Assembly (NCBI RefSeq): GCF_932274485.2 | Contig: NC_065887.2 | Span: forward strand, 45,837,201-45,901,200 | Reading direction: 5' to 3' | DNA length: 64,000 bases | Source of the DNA: Patella vulgata | Taxonomy: Eukaryota; Mollusca; Gastropoda; Patellidae | Part shown: positions 48,765-60,441 of the stretch, in pieces | How positions within the stretch are numbered: position 1 is the stretch's first letter | How the letters are laid out: each line of letters opens with the position of its first letter | Translations under genes and position numbers: made by a program | The notes under the pieces: generated by a model | The model's database searches: none | What the model was told of the DNA's origin: nothing | Seen by the model: the letters and a program-made list of their open reading frames with translations, nothing else

Positions 48765-49091
48765 TATATTATTATGAGACCCGTATCTGTGTAAGCATAA
48801 AGTGTCGTTATATTACATCTATGTCCAAAGCAGTATATTATTGTAAAGAAAGTACTGTTATCTTACAACTATGTTCAAAAACAATATTTTATTAAAATAA
48901 GTATCTAGATATATGTAAAGTACCGTTACCTACAATTATGTTGGAGACCATACATTATTATGAAGATCTACATCTAGGTAAGTATAAAGTACCATTGTCA
49001 TACAGATATGCTCAAATCAAACATTATAATGTAGGTCTGTAGGTAGTTATAAAGTACCGTTACCTTACAACAATATTAAAAACAATATATA

Positions 49092-50198
49092 CTGAGCGCC
49101 ATGGAAAACGCATCACTTTTTTTTTCCCAAATATTTTATTACTAGGTGGTTTTGTATGTATAATATTATGCAATACTATGAACTATTGTTTCACACAATG
49201 CTCTCAAACGCAAAAAATATCCGCCCGTGTGCACAAAAAAAAATTGCACGAGATGCACATGAAAAACCCAATATTCACGTGCAGCATTGTGTGTGAGCCC
49301 TTTAAAAGCATGTTTTCAACTTAATGTGCAGTACATGAACTGTGAAACGTCAATCTGTCGTAATTTGTTGTTGGACGTGTGAAGGAATCGAGCTAGAGAT
49401 TCCGAGACTTACTGAAAACCAACGGAATGAAACCATGGGAATGTCCCGGGCTGGCATGTCTACACGTGCTATTGCCAGACACTCCAATTGTCATCAGTCC
49501 ACTATTGTAAGGTTGGTGGAACGTGTTCGAGTTACTGGATCAACACGTGACCGTCAACGTCCTGGTCCACAACGCGTTACAACCCAGGCTCAAGGCCGCT
49601 ACATCCGGGGCACTCATCTGCGTGATAGATTCCGCCCAGCGACTCGAACAGGTGAAGCAGTCGTCGGAAGACAAGGACCAGTAAGTGCCAACACCGTAAG
49701 ACGTCGTCTAAGAGAAGTAGGACTCCGTGCACGACGACCTTATGTTGGAGCTATCCTCAGGGATCATCACCGTCAGCGGCGTTTGATATGGGCTCAAGGA
49801 CACCAGACATGGAAAAGAGTAGACCGGCAAAGTGTGCTCTTCAGTGATGAGAGTCGCTTACATCTTTATCACGCTGATGGCCGTCAACGTGTGTGGAGAC
49901 GTCTTGGGGAACGTCTTGCAGACTGCTGCGTCTTCGAAACGAATCGATGGGGTGGGGGAAGTGTAATGGTGTGGGGAGGCTTCACATTTCATCACCGGAC
50001 CTCCCTACACATTTGCAGGGGTCGCGTTAATGCTGTAGCCTACCGTGATGATGGCCCGTGGAGGACACACGCGCTACTGACATCTGTGTCGTACTTTTGG
50101 TTTTGACCCGTCTGACTTTGTACCCTTGATTACAGATTAAACATCCATAAGTGTACAAATGTGTTGTTATTAATGTGTTCCCATTTGAATATTGTTCA
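49092..50198 (+). mobile_element. Tc1/mariner-type transposon copy C, internally deleted and 3'-truncated
   Basis: Left terminal repeat CTGAGCGCCATGGAAAACGC after TA (49090-49091). Nearly identical to B, in the opposite orientation. The sequence ends at ATTGTTCA (50198), the same internal point where B ends. Confidence 0.9.
49342..50106 (+). pseudogene. Tc1-like transposase (copy C), C-terminal deletion
   Basis: Reads through both DNA-binding helices, the linker and FSDESRLHLYHADGRQRVWR to RGRVNAVAYRDD. A deletion of about 350 bp then joins it out of frame to the 3' end, losing the second Asp and the Glu. The usual start Met (MPRL) is Ile here (EIPRL), and about 21 extra bases precede it. 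Confidence 0.9.
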
Positions 50199-50403
50199 AA
50201 ATTGCTTGATAAAGATACCTGTAAGAGTATTGAAACGTTGCATGTAATAAACCAAGAAGTAGTAAATCCATAAAGTTGTGTTATTATGAATGAGATAGAG
50301 TATGATAGTTGGTCTTGTTGACCGTTAGTCATTTATATCTGGGTTTGATGACTGAGGTAATGCTTGGGCTGACTGTTTAGGTGTAGATGTTACCACCCCA
50401 AAT

Positions 50404-50812
50404 TCAACTAGAGATTGTTGTCGAATTGTACTGCCTATCGTGTCTATAGTTGATGAAGTCTGTACTCCATGTATAGCTGCAAGGTCTCCAAATAAATTTG
50501 AACTGCCTACCCTTGATCTCTTGGTTGCTTTTTGGGAATAGATCTAGGTGCCCGTTGTCCTGATGGGATAAACTCCTTAAGATCATCTTCAGATTTTATC
50601 AAGAAGTTCTTGTTGTCTTCCAGATTTCTCACATAAATTCGTCCATCAAAAGTCCAACAGTTCTTTATTAAACTAGTCTTAAATAGTGATCGTGTCTGTT
50701 TGTAGAGCAACGCCCGCTTTCTAGTTAATGCTTTATTCACATAGATCTCATCATCTTTTACTATTTTATAGAGAAATTCAGAAATACTGCTGGAGCTAGC
50801 ACTATCATCCAT
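50404..50812 (-). pseudogene. Retrotransposon ORF1-like fragment 1
   Basis: ATG at 50810-50812: MDDSASSSSISEFLYKIVKD, then DEIYVNKALTRKRALLYKQT, SLFKTSLIKNCWTFDGRIYV and a frame change near 50580. IYVN-ALT--RA-LY and CW--DG-IYV match the 61445 fragment and the C-terminal region of LINE ORF1 RNA-binding proteins. It is not next to a matching reverse transcriptase. The upstream CGCCATCTTGGATT (51111-51124 on +) resembles a retroelement 5' leader. Confidence 0.6.
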
Positions 50813-51144
50813 TTTAGTACGTTACCTTTGGTTTTTTGGCATTTTTAAAGACAGTACAGTAGGTGTTAAACCTGTCTAGTAATAGCTTGTTTTATTTATT
50901 TAGTCCACTGGGTTAACAGTGCTCACCTGAGCGATTTTACAGCTTGTTATTGTTTTCGAAAAACGTCAACTATTTCACCATCACAGATATGTTTTGGAGA
51001 AAATATTACACAGTATTAAAAACTGTATCACGAAAGTATACCATAATCCTTTCACTGAAAACTCATTAATTTCACGAAAAACTTTGATCTGTTTACGAGA
51101 TCCTACTCGTCCGCCATCTTGGATTCTTCATGAGGTTTGAGAGA

Positions 51145-51405
51145 ATGGCTTTATTCTATTATGCATTGTACCATATGTAAGCAGCTATGGTATATAAAAT
51201 GTAAAAACGAACTGTTGCATTGTTATTCCTGGAAAGACAAAAGTCTTAAGAAAACAGTAAGAAGTAAATACACAACGTGAAGGGGACGCAAGGCTACTAA
51301 GATGTGTGGTAAGAAAAGATGCATGGGTCGTATGTAGGATGTGGCGACCGGTTTGACAACGTCCGCTCTCCACGTCTAACAGAAGTCCCATGGTGCTACA
51401 TCAAG
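51145..51405 (+). repeat. Dispersed repeat, copy 2 (partner at 37199)
   Basis: Same order of blocks as 37199-37480 (ATTCTATTATGCATTGTACC ... GATGCATGGGTCGTATGTAG ... GACAACGTCCGCTCTCCACG). Here it is preceded by ordinary DNA rather than the CAGGGCC element. Confidence 0.7.
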
Positions 51406-51409
51406 CTGC

Positions 51410-53855
51410 TGTCTAGCAACTCAGCTGGTAATTTCTCCGGAATCTGGCTTAAAAGTTTGCCATGATTTCTTTTATAGGACCTATGAACATCACGCACAAC
51501 CTAGTCTATTCATGACCCTGAACCTGTGCAATTACTGATTTGATTGGTCCCTTAAACCAAATGATGCAGTGGGTAAATTTCCAATCACATGTAATTTTGT
51601 TGACACATAGAACCAGCTATGTTTTGGTTCTATAACTCTTTTTATGTGTCAACCTGTGACTTATATTTTTAGTGCATATTTAGTACAATTGGCCAAAGAC
51701 ATTAATTAATGAAATATAATGCCACCATTAATTATAAGAGCAAAAATTCTAGCAATATTGCTACAGTGTTTCGTTTGATTAGAGCTAATCCCACTTAACA
51801 CTGCTTTAATTGAAGTAAATTTCTGTTCCAAATTATGACTGGTCAATAGTTCGATTAACAACCAATAGCTAACTGCGTAACAAAAACGTTACGTTATGAC
51901 TCACGATTTTATTATGCCCAATTAACCAGTGCATAGCAGAAAATTGCACAAAAACTAACTGCGTGACAAACGAGGCTATCAACATTGATACAATGTAAAC
52001 AATACTGTATGGAGACGAACGAAACTTTCACCGTTTTTAATACCTTAAATCACTGTCCAAAGTTTTAGGGAAGACCCCAGATTAAACGAAACGCTGTCAT
52101 GTTGCTGTACTTGGGATAGATTTGATTGAAAGGGAAGAATAGACACACTGCCTCAAAAGCTCAAGCATCAGAAGCCAATCCAGCAATTTCTCGGGCCATT
52201 GCTTCAGGAATATGCCAGGGACAGACCAAGGGTCGAGGATATCTAAACCATGATGTACCCTGTAGTTCGGATATAGTCTCTAAACCATGTTGTTCCCTGT
52301 AACTGTAAACCATAATGTATCCTGTGTTTCGGATACAGTCCCTCTAAACAACCATGTACCCTGTTGTTCGGATAGAGTCTCTAAACCATGATATACCCTG
52401 TAGTTCGATGTACCCTGTAGTTCAGATAGAGTCTCTAAACCATGATCAACCCTGTAGTCTCTAAAACATGATGTACCCTGTCTCTAAACCATGTTTACAC
52501 AGTATTTGGGATAAACCATAGATTTGTAAGTAGGGGGTCGATCGTCAAATGAATATGAATATTACGATATGTTAATCCCGAAATGACATTGTCGCTCTTA
52601 AATGAATATATTGTTAACGCGCTTTAAATATCTAGATGCTATAGACTTGGTGTAGGAAATGCTAGGTACATTAAAATTTTGGCAATAATAAAGATCTAAT
52701 TACAGTTTCTGGTTACACACTGTTAACCACCCATAGATGTTTTAATGACAATAAATCATATAGTTTATTCAGCTCCGCGTAAGACTTGTTCTATTGCTCC
52801 ATTTAGCTTATTCAGATTTGTTCAGATGAATGCCCCCCCCCCCCCCCGGCATAGTTATGGTGGGGGGGGGAGGGGTCGCCTGTCTAAACAAAACATTTTG
52901 TAGGAGTGTAGGCTTTTATAGATTGAACAAAAAGCCGATAATTGTTAGGTTGGGAGGAACATGCTCGAGGCGATTTCAGTCCCACACTGAAACTATTCAA
53001 TTGTTTTTCAGATAACTAGTATCATTATGTATAACAATTGTTTTGAAAAAAAATCGGAGAGATTTCGATTTGACAGTTTTTACGTATTTTTGAAACAGGT
53101 TCCGAAGCGTTTTGGTTCTGTTATGCAAGATCATTTTCGACGTTCCAAAGTAAAAGTTCGGTGCTAATATCACCGAAAGATAAATTTTAAATGTTCCTAT
53201 TATTAATTAGAACAGGTTTCGCTTTAGTTTTTATATTTTACGTTGACATTTTATTGCTTTAAATCTCCCTAGTGCAAAAACGGTAAATTTCACCTTTCGA
53301 CCTCCAGGGTCACTAAGACTAAAGGTGAATTTAGCAAGTTTACATTTTTATTGAAAACGTGATTATTTTCGATCATTTTCAGCTTCTTTTCAAAATACAA
53401 GAATGACTGTGCATTCACTTTCAGTGCAAATGAATTCATTTGACCTTTGACCCCGAATATCTCGAAAACGCCCCAACGGCGGACTGATTACCTCTCGACA
53501 TCGTATTCTACGCAAAATTTTACTCTTGAAAAGTTAGGTCTGGTTTTGTGCCCATTTGATGGACCCCCCCCCCCCCGCCGCGCTGACCCTCCGGTCTAAT
53601 ATAAGTGTTTCTGTTTTAATTTGTACATTGTGTTATACAGATAGAATCTTAACTAACCCTAATAATTGTTGTATATAAATAGGAGTTAGGGCCTACTATG
53701 TAAATTGGGGGGGGGGGGGGGCAAGTATATTCAGACCCCCCCCCCCCCCGGCCCCCCATGTGTGACGCCCATGCTTGGCACTATAATTTATAGTACTAAA
53801 ACCTTCATACACCAAACTGTATTTTACAACATTATAAAATTCGTGCATTGATAGG
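51410..53855. other. Anonymous DNA with homopolymer runs
   Basis: No gene recognised. 52245-52500 is a degenerate roughly 37-bp repeat (CTAAACCATGATGTACCCTG). Poly-C/poly-G runs lie at 52830-52870, 53564-53576, 53707-53720 and 53738-53750. Confidence 0.5.
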
Positions 53856-53861
53856 TAATTT

Positions 53862-54060
53862 CAATACCTGCATTGGCCGACAAAGTTCATCTGGATTTTC
53901 CGACGTGGTTTCCCTTTGTCAGTGGGGCAGAATGGAGGGGATGGCAAGGACAGCTGTCTAGTCGTTCGAATGGAACGAAATTCGAGGACCCGTGTATACA
54001 TTGGCGTGCATGTAAAAGATCCCTTGACTGTATGGCGTATGTCCGTCTTCATTTCGTTTT
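53862..54060 (+). mobile_element. SINE-B copy, partial
   Basis: CCTGCATTGGCCGACAAAGT, GATTTTCCGACGTGGTTTCC, GGACAGCTGTCTAGTCG, CGAGGACCCGTGTATACA and CATGTAAAAGATCCC. The tRNA head and most of the tail are missing. Confidence 0.75.
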
Positions 54061-54524
54061 ACGTGCACACCAATCAGTCTCATCCGAACGACTGTACGTT
54101 GTCCTCCCCACCCCCACACATCCCGTCCTACGCTAATGGCAAGGCGAAACAAGTCTTAAAGTCCTGATGAACCTTCTTGGTCGACACCGTGATCGATCAT
54201 GGGACCTATTGGTTAAAGCCCCGTCACACATATTCTGAATCACGTTCAAACGTCTAAGAATTCAAACAGAATGCATCTCGAATGTACTTTTTTTTATTTT
54301 TTTTAAACAATATTTTTTATTCATTAAATCTGAATTTGGATTGGGGAACAGGCTATGCCTATGTGTAACCCCTCTCTCTGATTTAGGTACATGTACACAT
54401 TATAAATATTTACATACATACATACATACATACATAATTATAGAGCATATATGATACATCATGGATAATATAGAGACTTAGATGATTATACAGAGTGCAG
54501 GGCTTGGAATGACTTAAGAGTTGT

Positions 54525-56504
54525 TTATGGAGATTTAAATCTTTTTGATAAGGAAATAAATTGTTGGACTTCTTGGAAAATAAGTGTGTTTATCTCTGGA
54601 CTAAGTTTTGTTGACCCATACAACAGACAACTGATTGTTTTATGATTATGTTGAAGGTTATGGATTGTCCGTTTTCTTGCATCTGAATATAAGTGGCATA
54701 CGAGTAAATAGTGTTCGGTATCTTCGAATTTGTGACCACAGAGGCAAGCAAAGCTATCATCGACGTGTCTGAGGAATTTATGGCCTTGTAGGTTCGAGCA
54801 GCATAATCTTAGTTTACAGTGGATTATTTGTAATTTTCGTATCCCAGTATAGTAATATGATGGCACGTTGGTGTCTAATTTATTTAGTGAATTTCCAAAG
54901 ATAGCAAGGGATCGAGAGTTTCTAATTTCAACGTTAAGTTTGTTCCATTCTCGTATACTGGAAGGGATGAAGGACTCTGAGAAAATTTCGGTTCTGCATC
55001 TGGTTTCCTTTAGTTTATCTTTGTTTCTAAGGGTATAATTGATAGGGGTAGAGGACAGTTCTAATAGGTCAGAGAGATATGCTGGAACGAGGTTGTTAGT
55101 AATTTTGTACATTAATTTTAATTTATGGCGTCGACGTCTTTCCGAGAGTGGAACAAACCCAGTCTCTTTATAGAGTAAGGCATGGCTAGTACCTCTTACC
55201 GCCTCACAGATAGTGCGCAGTGCATCTAATTGTAGGCATTCTAGTTTGTTAGCTAAATAATCACTGCACCCATCCCAGATAATGTCGGCATAATCAAAGT
55301 GTGGAAGGATAAAAGAAGAGTATATTATGTTTAAAGATTTTCTATTTAATCGATATTTTAGAGAACGGAGGCAATTTACTAGTTTGGATACTTTGCTTAC
55401 AATGCTATCTATATGATTATTCCATTTACAGTTAGTTTGAAAGATTAGACCTAGATGTTTATGTTCACTTACTTCTTTGATTTGTACCTGGTTCATAAAT
55501 AATGGTGGGTTAACTATATGGGGTTTAGTAGTAATAGTCAGTGTCTCTGTTTTTAGGGGGTTAAAAGTTACCAGCCATGTCTCGGCCCAATTTCTGATTC
55601 GATTTAAGTCATCGTTAATGGTAGCAGCACTTGCCTCTGGGTCTTCAATTTTTAAGTATAAAGAGGTATCGTCAGCAAATAACCTAATGTTTGAATTTAT
55701 ATTGTTCACAATATCATTTATGTATATTAAGAATAAAAGAGGGCCTAGTACAGATCCCTGTGGAACACCAGCAGGGATGCTTCTGGGGTCCGAGGAGGTG
55801 CCACTGATGGTTACACATTGTTGTCTATTTTTTAAATAATCTACGAACCAGAGCAGTAGATCTCCTCGAACCCCCGCAGCATCCAGCTTGTGACAGAGTC
55901 CGGCATGCCAAACCCTGTCAAAGGCCTTGCTGATGTCACAGAAGACTATTCTAGTATATTGATGTTGGTCAATGGCTCGACAGAAGAAGTGTGTTAGGTC
56001 GATTAGTTGAAATATGGTAGAATCACCAGGAAGAAAGCCACTCTGGACAGGTGTTAGTATTGAGTTATCTCTAAGGAAGTTAAAGACATGTTTGTGGATG
56101 ATTTTTTCAAAAATTTTGACTATTATACTTAAGAGGGAGATTGGTCTATAATTACTACAATCGTTTGGAGAGCCTTTTTTGAATATAGCGACCACGTTTG
56201 CAAATTTCCAAATGTTTGGTACAATGTGTAGATCTAATGATAGTTTAAAAAGTTTGCAAAGTGGATGACTGATTTCTTTTGAGATGTATTTTAGAATTCT
56301 CGCGTTTATTTCGTCGGGTCCTGAGGCTTTTGTAATATCTAGGCTGTCTATTATGTCTTTAACTTCCTCTGGATTTGGTACAATCTTATCGATGCTGTTA
56401 GGGTTCATAACAAGCAGTGGTAGAGATTTATTAGTGCTATCTAGTTGTGATTGTTTGATAAAGAATGAGTTTAAAGCATTTGCTTTTTCTGATTGAGTAA
56501 ACAC
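54525..56504 (-). pseudogene. LINE copy 2: reverse transcriptase and C-terminal domain
   Basis: 659 open codons (the frame also extends upstream to the frameshift). KASGPDEINARILKYI, NYRPISLLSIIVKIFEKI, QSGFLPGDSTIFQLIDL, FCDISKAFDRVWHAGL (motif A Asp), AGVPQGSVLGPLLFLIYIND, FADDTSLYL (motif C), SEHKHLGLIF, LPHFDYADIIWDG and CLCGHKFEDTEHYLLVC. All RT catalytic residues are present. Confidence 0.95.
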
Positions 56505-56671
56505 AGTGTTACCGTTAACTGTTAAGGGCGGAGGTTCGTTTGTAGAAGCAGCGTGTGTTTTAGTATATGAATTAATAAGTTTCCACCAGGTTTTTGTTCC
56601 AAAGTTTTCCGTGTCACTAATTTGTTTGTCAATTTTGTCAAAGTAATCATTTTTGCTTTTTCTAATTAAGT

Positions 56672-58027
56672 CTATGTAGTCATTTCTAATTTTCCTGAAA
56701 TTTTGCCAATTTTGTGTAATCTATTTTTTTTCTTTTTCATACGTCTTATTGCGCCATTCATCCAGGGTTTGTCATGTTGCCTAATAGTCACTATTTTGCA
56801 TGGTATATTTGCTTTTGCTATATTGATCAATGAGCTTGTAAATTGAACACACGATGCTTCTACATTTGAGCTATTGATAAGATTGTACCATTTAGTAGCT
56901 ATAACGTCCCTTTTTATGCCCCCAAGGTCTGCGTTTTCATAATTCCATACCGTTCGCTTGAAGCTGTGTTGTTTTTGTACGTTAAATGCCAGTTTGCAAT
57001 ATACCGGACAGTGGTCACTACAGAAGTTGTCAAGTACACCATTTTCAGTTGTTCGTAATGTAGAGCTGGTTAATATCAAGTCTATTAAAGAAGTGTGGTT
57101 TTTGCTGGAATAATGGGTAGGTTTATTTATCAGCTGGGTAAGGTCGAATATATTTATAGCATCGTGAATAAAACTTTTAGATTTTTTTAACATATCAATA
57201 TTGAAGTCACCTAAAATTATGCATTTGTCCAAGGGGTCGGTTATAGCGTTTTGAAGAGAGTTAAATATTTGTTGGTTTGTACTAGAAGTTGATGAGGGTG
57301 GTCTATAATAATTGCCAAGTAAAAATTTGTGGTTGTTACAATTTGCTTCTATCCATATAGACTCTATTTCACTGTTTTCTAGATCAGCCCTGCGTTTGAA
57401 CGATATGGAATTACGAACGTAAATAATAAGTCCTCCCCCATGATTATTTCTGTCTTTCCTAATATGTGGGTAGTAAGAAGGTAACGAAATTGATTCAGAT
57501 GTGGTGTTTCTATCGAGCCACGTTTCACTAATTGTTATGATGTCAAAATGTCTTAGTTCTACAGCTATTAAGTCAATTTTGTTTTTGAAACTCCTTACAT
57601 TCAGATGAACAATTGAAAGTTGATTATGTATTAATGAGGCGGGTCCTGGATTTAGTTCGATGTCTCCTGACAATAGTAACAACGTATATATTATAAGGGT
57701 AATTGAGAGCAAAGCATTTGCACTAAGTGTTACATGTGTAAGCTTCCTATTAGGAAAATTATTCAACTTATGCTTATATAGTGATTCGGATGATGGGTCT
57801 TCAAAAGATAGTCCTGAGATTTGACAGTATTGCAGGTGTTTGTTTAGACGTACGTGGTATTGGTTGCTTGTCGTAAATGCAGTTGTTTCCAAGGGTATGT
57901 TATATAGGGAATTGACAGTTTTCTTCAGTTCGGAAAGTACTTTATGTATCAAACTAATATGTTTAAATATATAATTGATAAGATCGAATAAACGTAAATA
58001 CAAGTCGTAAATAAAGGTGTAAAACAA
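56672..58027 (-). pseudogene. LINE copy 2: leader, 2A and APE endonuclease
   Basis: About 450 codons. No ATG starts the frame (in-frame stop at about 58088, first codon offered is TTG), so the true start may lie in lost sequence. A hydrophobic run LSITLIIYTLLLLS precedes GDIELNPGP (residues 121-129). The endonuclease has VHLNVRSF, ISETWLD, NNHGGGL, YRPPSS, LGDFNID and SDHCPVYCKL. It ends NRLHKIGKISGKLEMTT, where a small deletion shifts out of the frame that gives NWQNFRKIRNDYIDLIRK. Confidence 0.9.
57641..57667 (-). promoter_or_regulatory. 2A translational recoding motif, LINE copy 2
   Basis: Encodes GDIELNPGP, fitting D(V/I)ExNPGP. The preceding LLLLS residues are hydrophobic as in copy 1. 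Confidence 0.9.
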
Positions 58028-58939
58028 TACAACATATGTACATGTACGGGTATATATACATGGCTGCGAATAGAAAGGGTGAATGGTTCAGGTTTCTACA
58101 TTGTTGAGTGAGAAGTCTTACGGAAGATGGTTATGCGTCTGGATAAACAAGTCTACTTGATCAGTATCCCGCATGAAATTGGCAGTATGCCACCCACGTG
58201 GTTAATCTGGGTCAACATTGTTTGAAAGGGGACATGGTTTACTGTTCTGGAGTGAGTAAATAACTGTTTCTAATCTAATGTTTTGTGTATAACAGATGGA
58301 GTTATAGCTCTTTCATGTGTGCATATTTTACTTACCTCTTGTTATTTCATGTTCAATGGCCTACTTTAATAGTACTTACCTTGGAAACAGAATAGCCTAT
58401 GAGTATAGGATTATGATGAATGAGAAAAACGTAGGAATAGATCTTATTATTTTGGGTGAAAATGCCGTCTATCGGCAATTTAAATTTATAAATTTGTATT
58501 TATATAAATGAATTTAGGACCAGCGTGACATAGGCCAATTGTTGTGAGCCTTTTGGTATATATATATATATATGTATGTATATGTGTGTAGGGTGGGAGA
58601 ATTAGGTGTGTAATATTGGATTATACTGTTCTTTTTAAGATGAACATTTTCATACTAAAATGAACTTTAGAATAAACTCTCAGTTTCAATGTAAGGATTA
58701 GCATACTGTAGTTAATATGTGATAAAACAGGAATTTTGCCCATTTTAAGTTTGATAGCAATATGAACAATATAAAATATGAGCAAAAATAAAAAAAAATA
58801 AACTAGTATTCTAATAAACTGTTGGCAGATCGATCCATAGAGACTGACAGTCATTAAGATTTATTTCTTAGTAGGGTGTAATAAGAATGATTTCGAAAGG
58901 CCTTAATTATGTTATAACTTTAACTTGAATTTGGATTTT

Positions 58940-59620
58940 ATTTTGTAGGTTGAAAATGTTAATGCATCTTTAGTCCCTATGGATTTATCAGTGGAGGAAG
59001 GAAGTCTAAAGTACAGGTAGGAGACACATTTACAAATTACATAGCATATGTATTTGTGAGGGCTAAAAATCCTTCGAACTGGGTGAGAAGTAAGATCCTT
59101 TTGTAACATTTGATTTCAGATATTGGTTTGTTTGTTGGTTGTATGACAGGCTGCACAGAGAATATTCCCTATTCATCTAACAACAATACACTAATATCTA
59201 CTTCATTGTCACCCAAGTCAAAGAACTTTAGTTCCTTTAGTCTGTATAATACATTATTTACTGGTATTTAAACAGTTCAAATTTCTAACTTAATCTACAT
59301 ATTCAACAGTTTGTATGATTAGGGGTTGATTTGTGACAACAAAGTTCGATTGTCTTGCAAAGACTTATTTCAAATTGATGTTGTGGGGAGTCAAGGGTAA
59401 TGTAAAAGCACATTTCTACCTTTGACCAGATGTCAAAGACAATTTTGGCATTTCTGGCTTGTTAATATAATAGTACTGGTCAATCGCTGATTTAGGGCGC
59501 TGTGCATGGAGATTATAGTATGAGGCTTAATTTGCATTTTATTTAATAGGCTGAAGATGTCAGCATCTCTTAATCGCTGCGGTTTTATCTGGCCGAAGGT
59601 GAAAGATTAAATACAGATAG
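58940..59620 (+). other. Exon-like segment and its diverged second copy
   Basis: 58949-59017: TTTTGTAG, then an open 23-codon piece VENVNASLVPMDLSVEEGSL + KYR, then GTAGGA. About 600 bases on, TTTAATAG followed by GCTGAAGATGTCAGCATCTC (59550-59620) aligns with it but is no longer open. Flanks also align. Could be a duplicated exon of an unseen gene or just an old duplication. Confidence 0.3.
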
Positions 59621-60360
59621 AAACACATTGCAATTTTATTTTTGTAGGGCTAGATACTCTTTGACCTGTGTTACAATTATTTTAAGCATTGGCTAGAATG
59701 GTGGTTTTGAAAAACCTGTTTATCATTGTTAAGACATTGTCATTTATTTCCTGCTGGCCTAACATTGTTGGTCAAAGGCTATACTTCATTGTAATAATAA
59801 TACATGTCAAACAAGTTTAGCTCCTCTAAATAAAATGGAAACATTATTTTGTGGTGACATATATGATACATTTTCCTTCAGCAATTTGCACATAGATAAG
59901 TAGTGGGTACTAGTCAAAGCTTGAGCTTTTAAGATTTCAAGGTTGATATACATATGCAATAAATTCTATAATTATTAGAGGCTGTTTTCTATAAACTTGT
60001 TAGACAGGATTATTCTGAGCTGTTTCATGTACAACAGCTTAAACTATTAGATTTCCTAAAACTTATGTGCATTTGCAACAGTTAGTAGGTTAAGGGTTTT
60101 ATGACTATGTATCATCAAAATAGGGCTATCTTGCATGGACTTGTTTTAGCTATGCGAAGTAGAATTCAGTCTAAGGCACCATGGGGCTTTAGACATTAGA
60201 TAGAAGACACCTAGTTTATGCAGTGTTTCATTCATTAACCTATTTTGGGCTTTTCATGGTCAGGGCATTTTTTAGTTTCAAGATGTTTATGATTTATTTT
60301 GATTTACATTTGCAATTTGTTAGACAGCCTTAATTGGATATTAGTATTTTTATTTATTTT
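59621..60360. other. Anonymous AT-rich DNA
   Basis: Appears to continue the roughly 600-bp diverged duplication; no gene recognised. Confidence 0.4.
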
Positions 60361-60409
60361 TGTCCCCCGCCTTTCGAAGAAAGCAGGGGACTATTAAAAT
60401 GGGTTCGTC

Positions 60410-60441
<32 letters not shown>

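Larger units (their letters stand above)
45190..49089 (+). repeat. Degenerate satellite, about 70-bp monomer, interrupted by four mobile elements
   Basis: Recurrent AAGTACCGTTATCTTACAAC + TATGTTCAAAACAATATATT + ATTATGAGGTCTGTATCTAG + GTAAGTATA, with heavy drift. Satellite blocks lie at 45190-45360, 45656-46037, 47333-47662 and 48765-49091. The monomer is rich in TA, the target of Tc1-type elements. Confidence 0.85.
54283..58090 (-). mobile_element. CR1/L2-like LINE copy 2, nearly intact, with 2A peptide
   Basis: On the minus strand: hydrophobic leader, 2A motif, APE endonuclease, reverse transcriptase and Cys/His C-terminus. It ends in an A/T-rich 3' tail at 54283-54300 with a CATA microsatellite nearby (54415-54437). 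Only one clear frame break was seen (about 56700-56730). The 5' limit is uncertain and no upstream ORF1 is visible. Confidence 0.93.

Noticed and set aside
50190-50300. ATTGAAACGTTGCATGTAATAA after copy C as the tail of another retroelement
   Set aside because: Only a short suggestive stretch; no protein motif or border to support a call.
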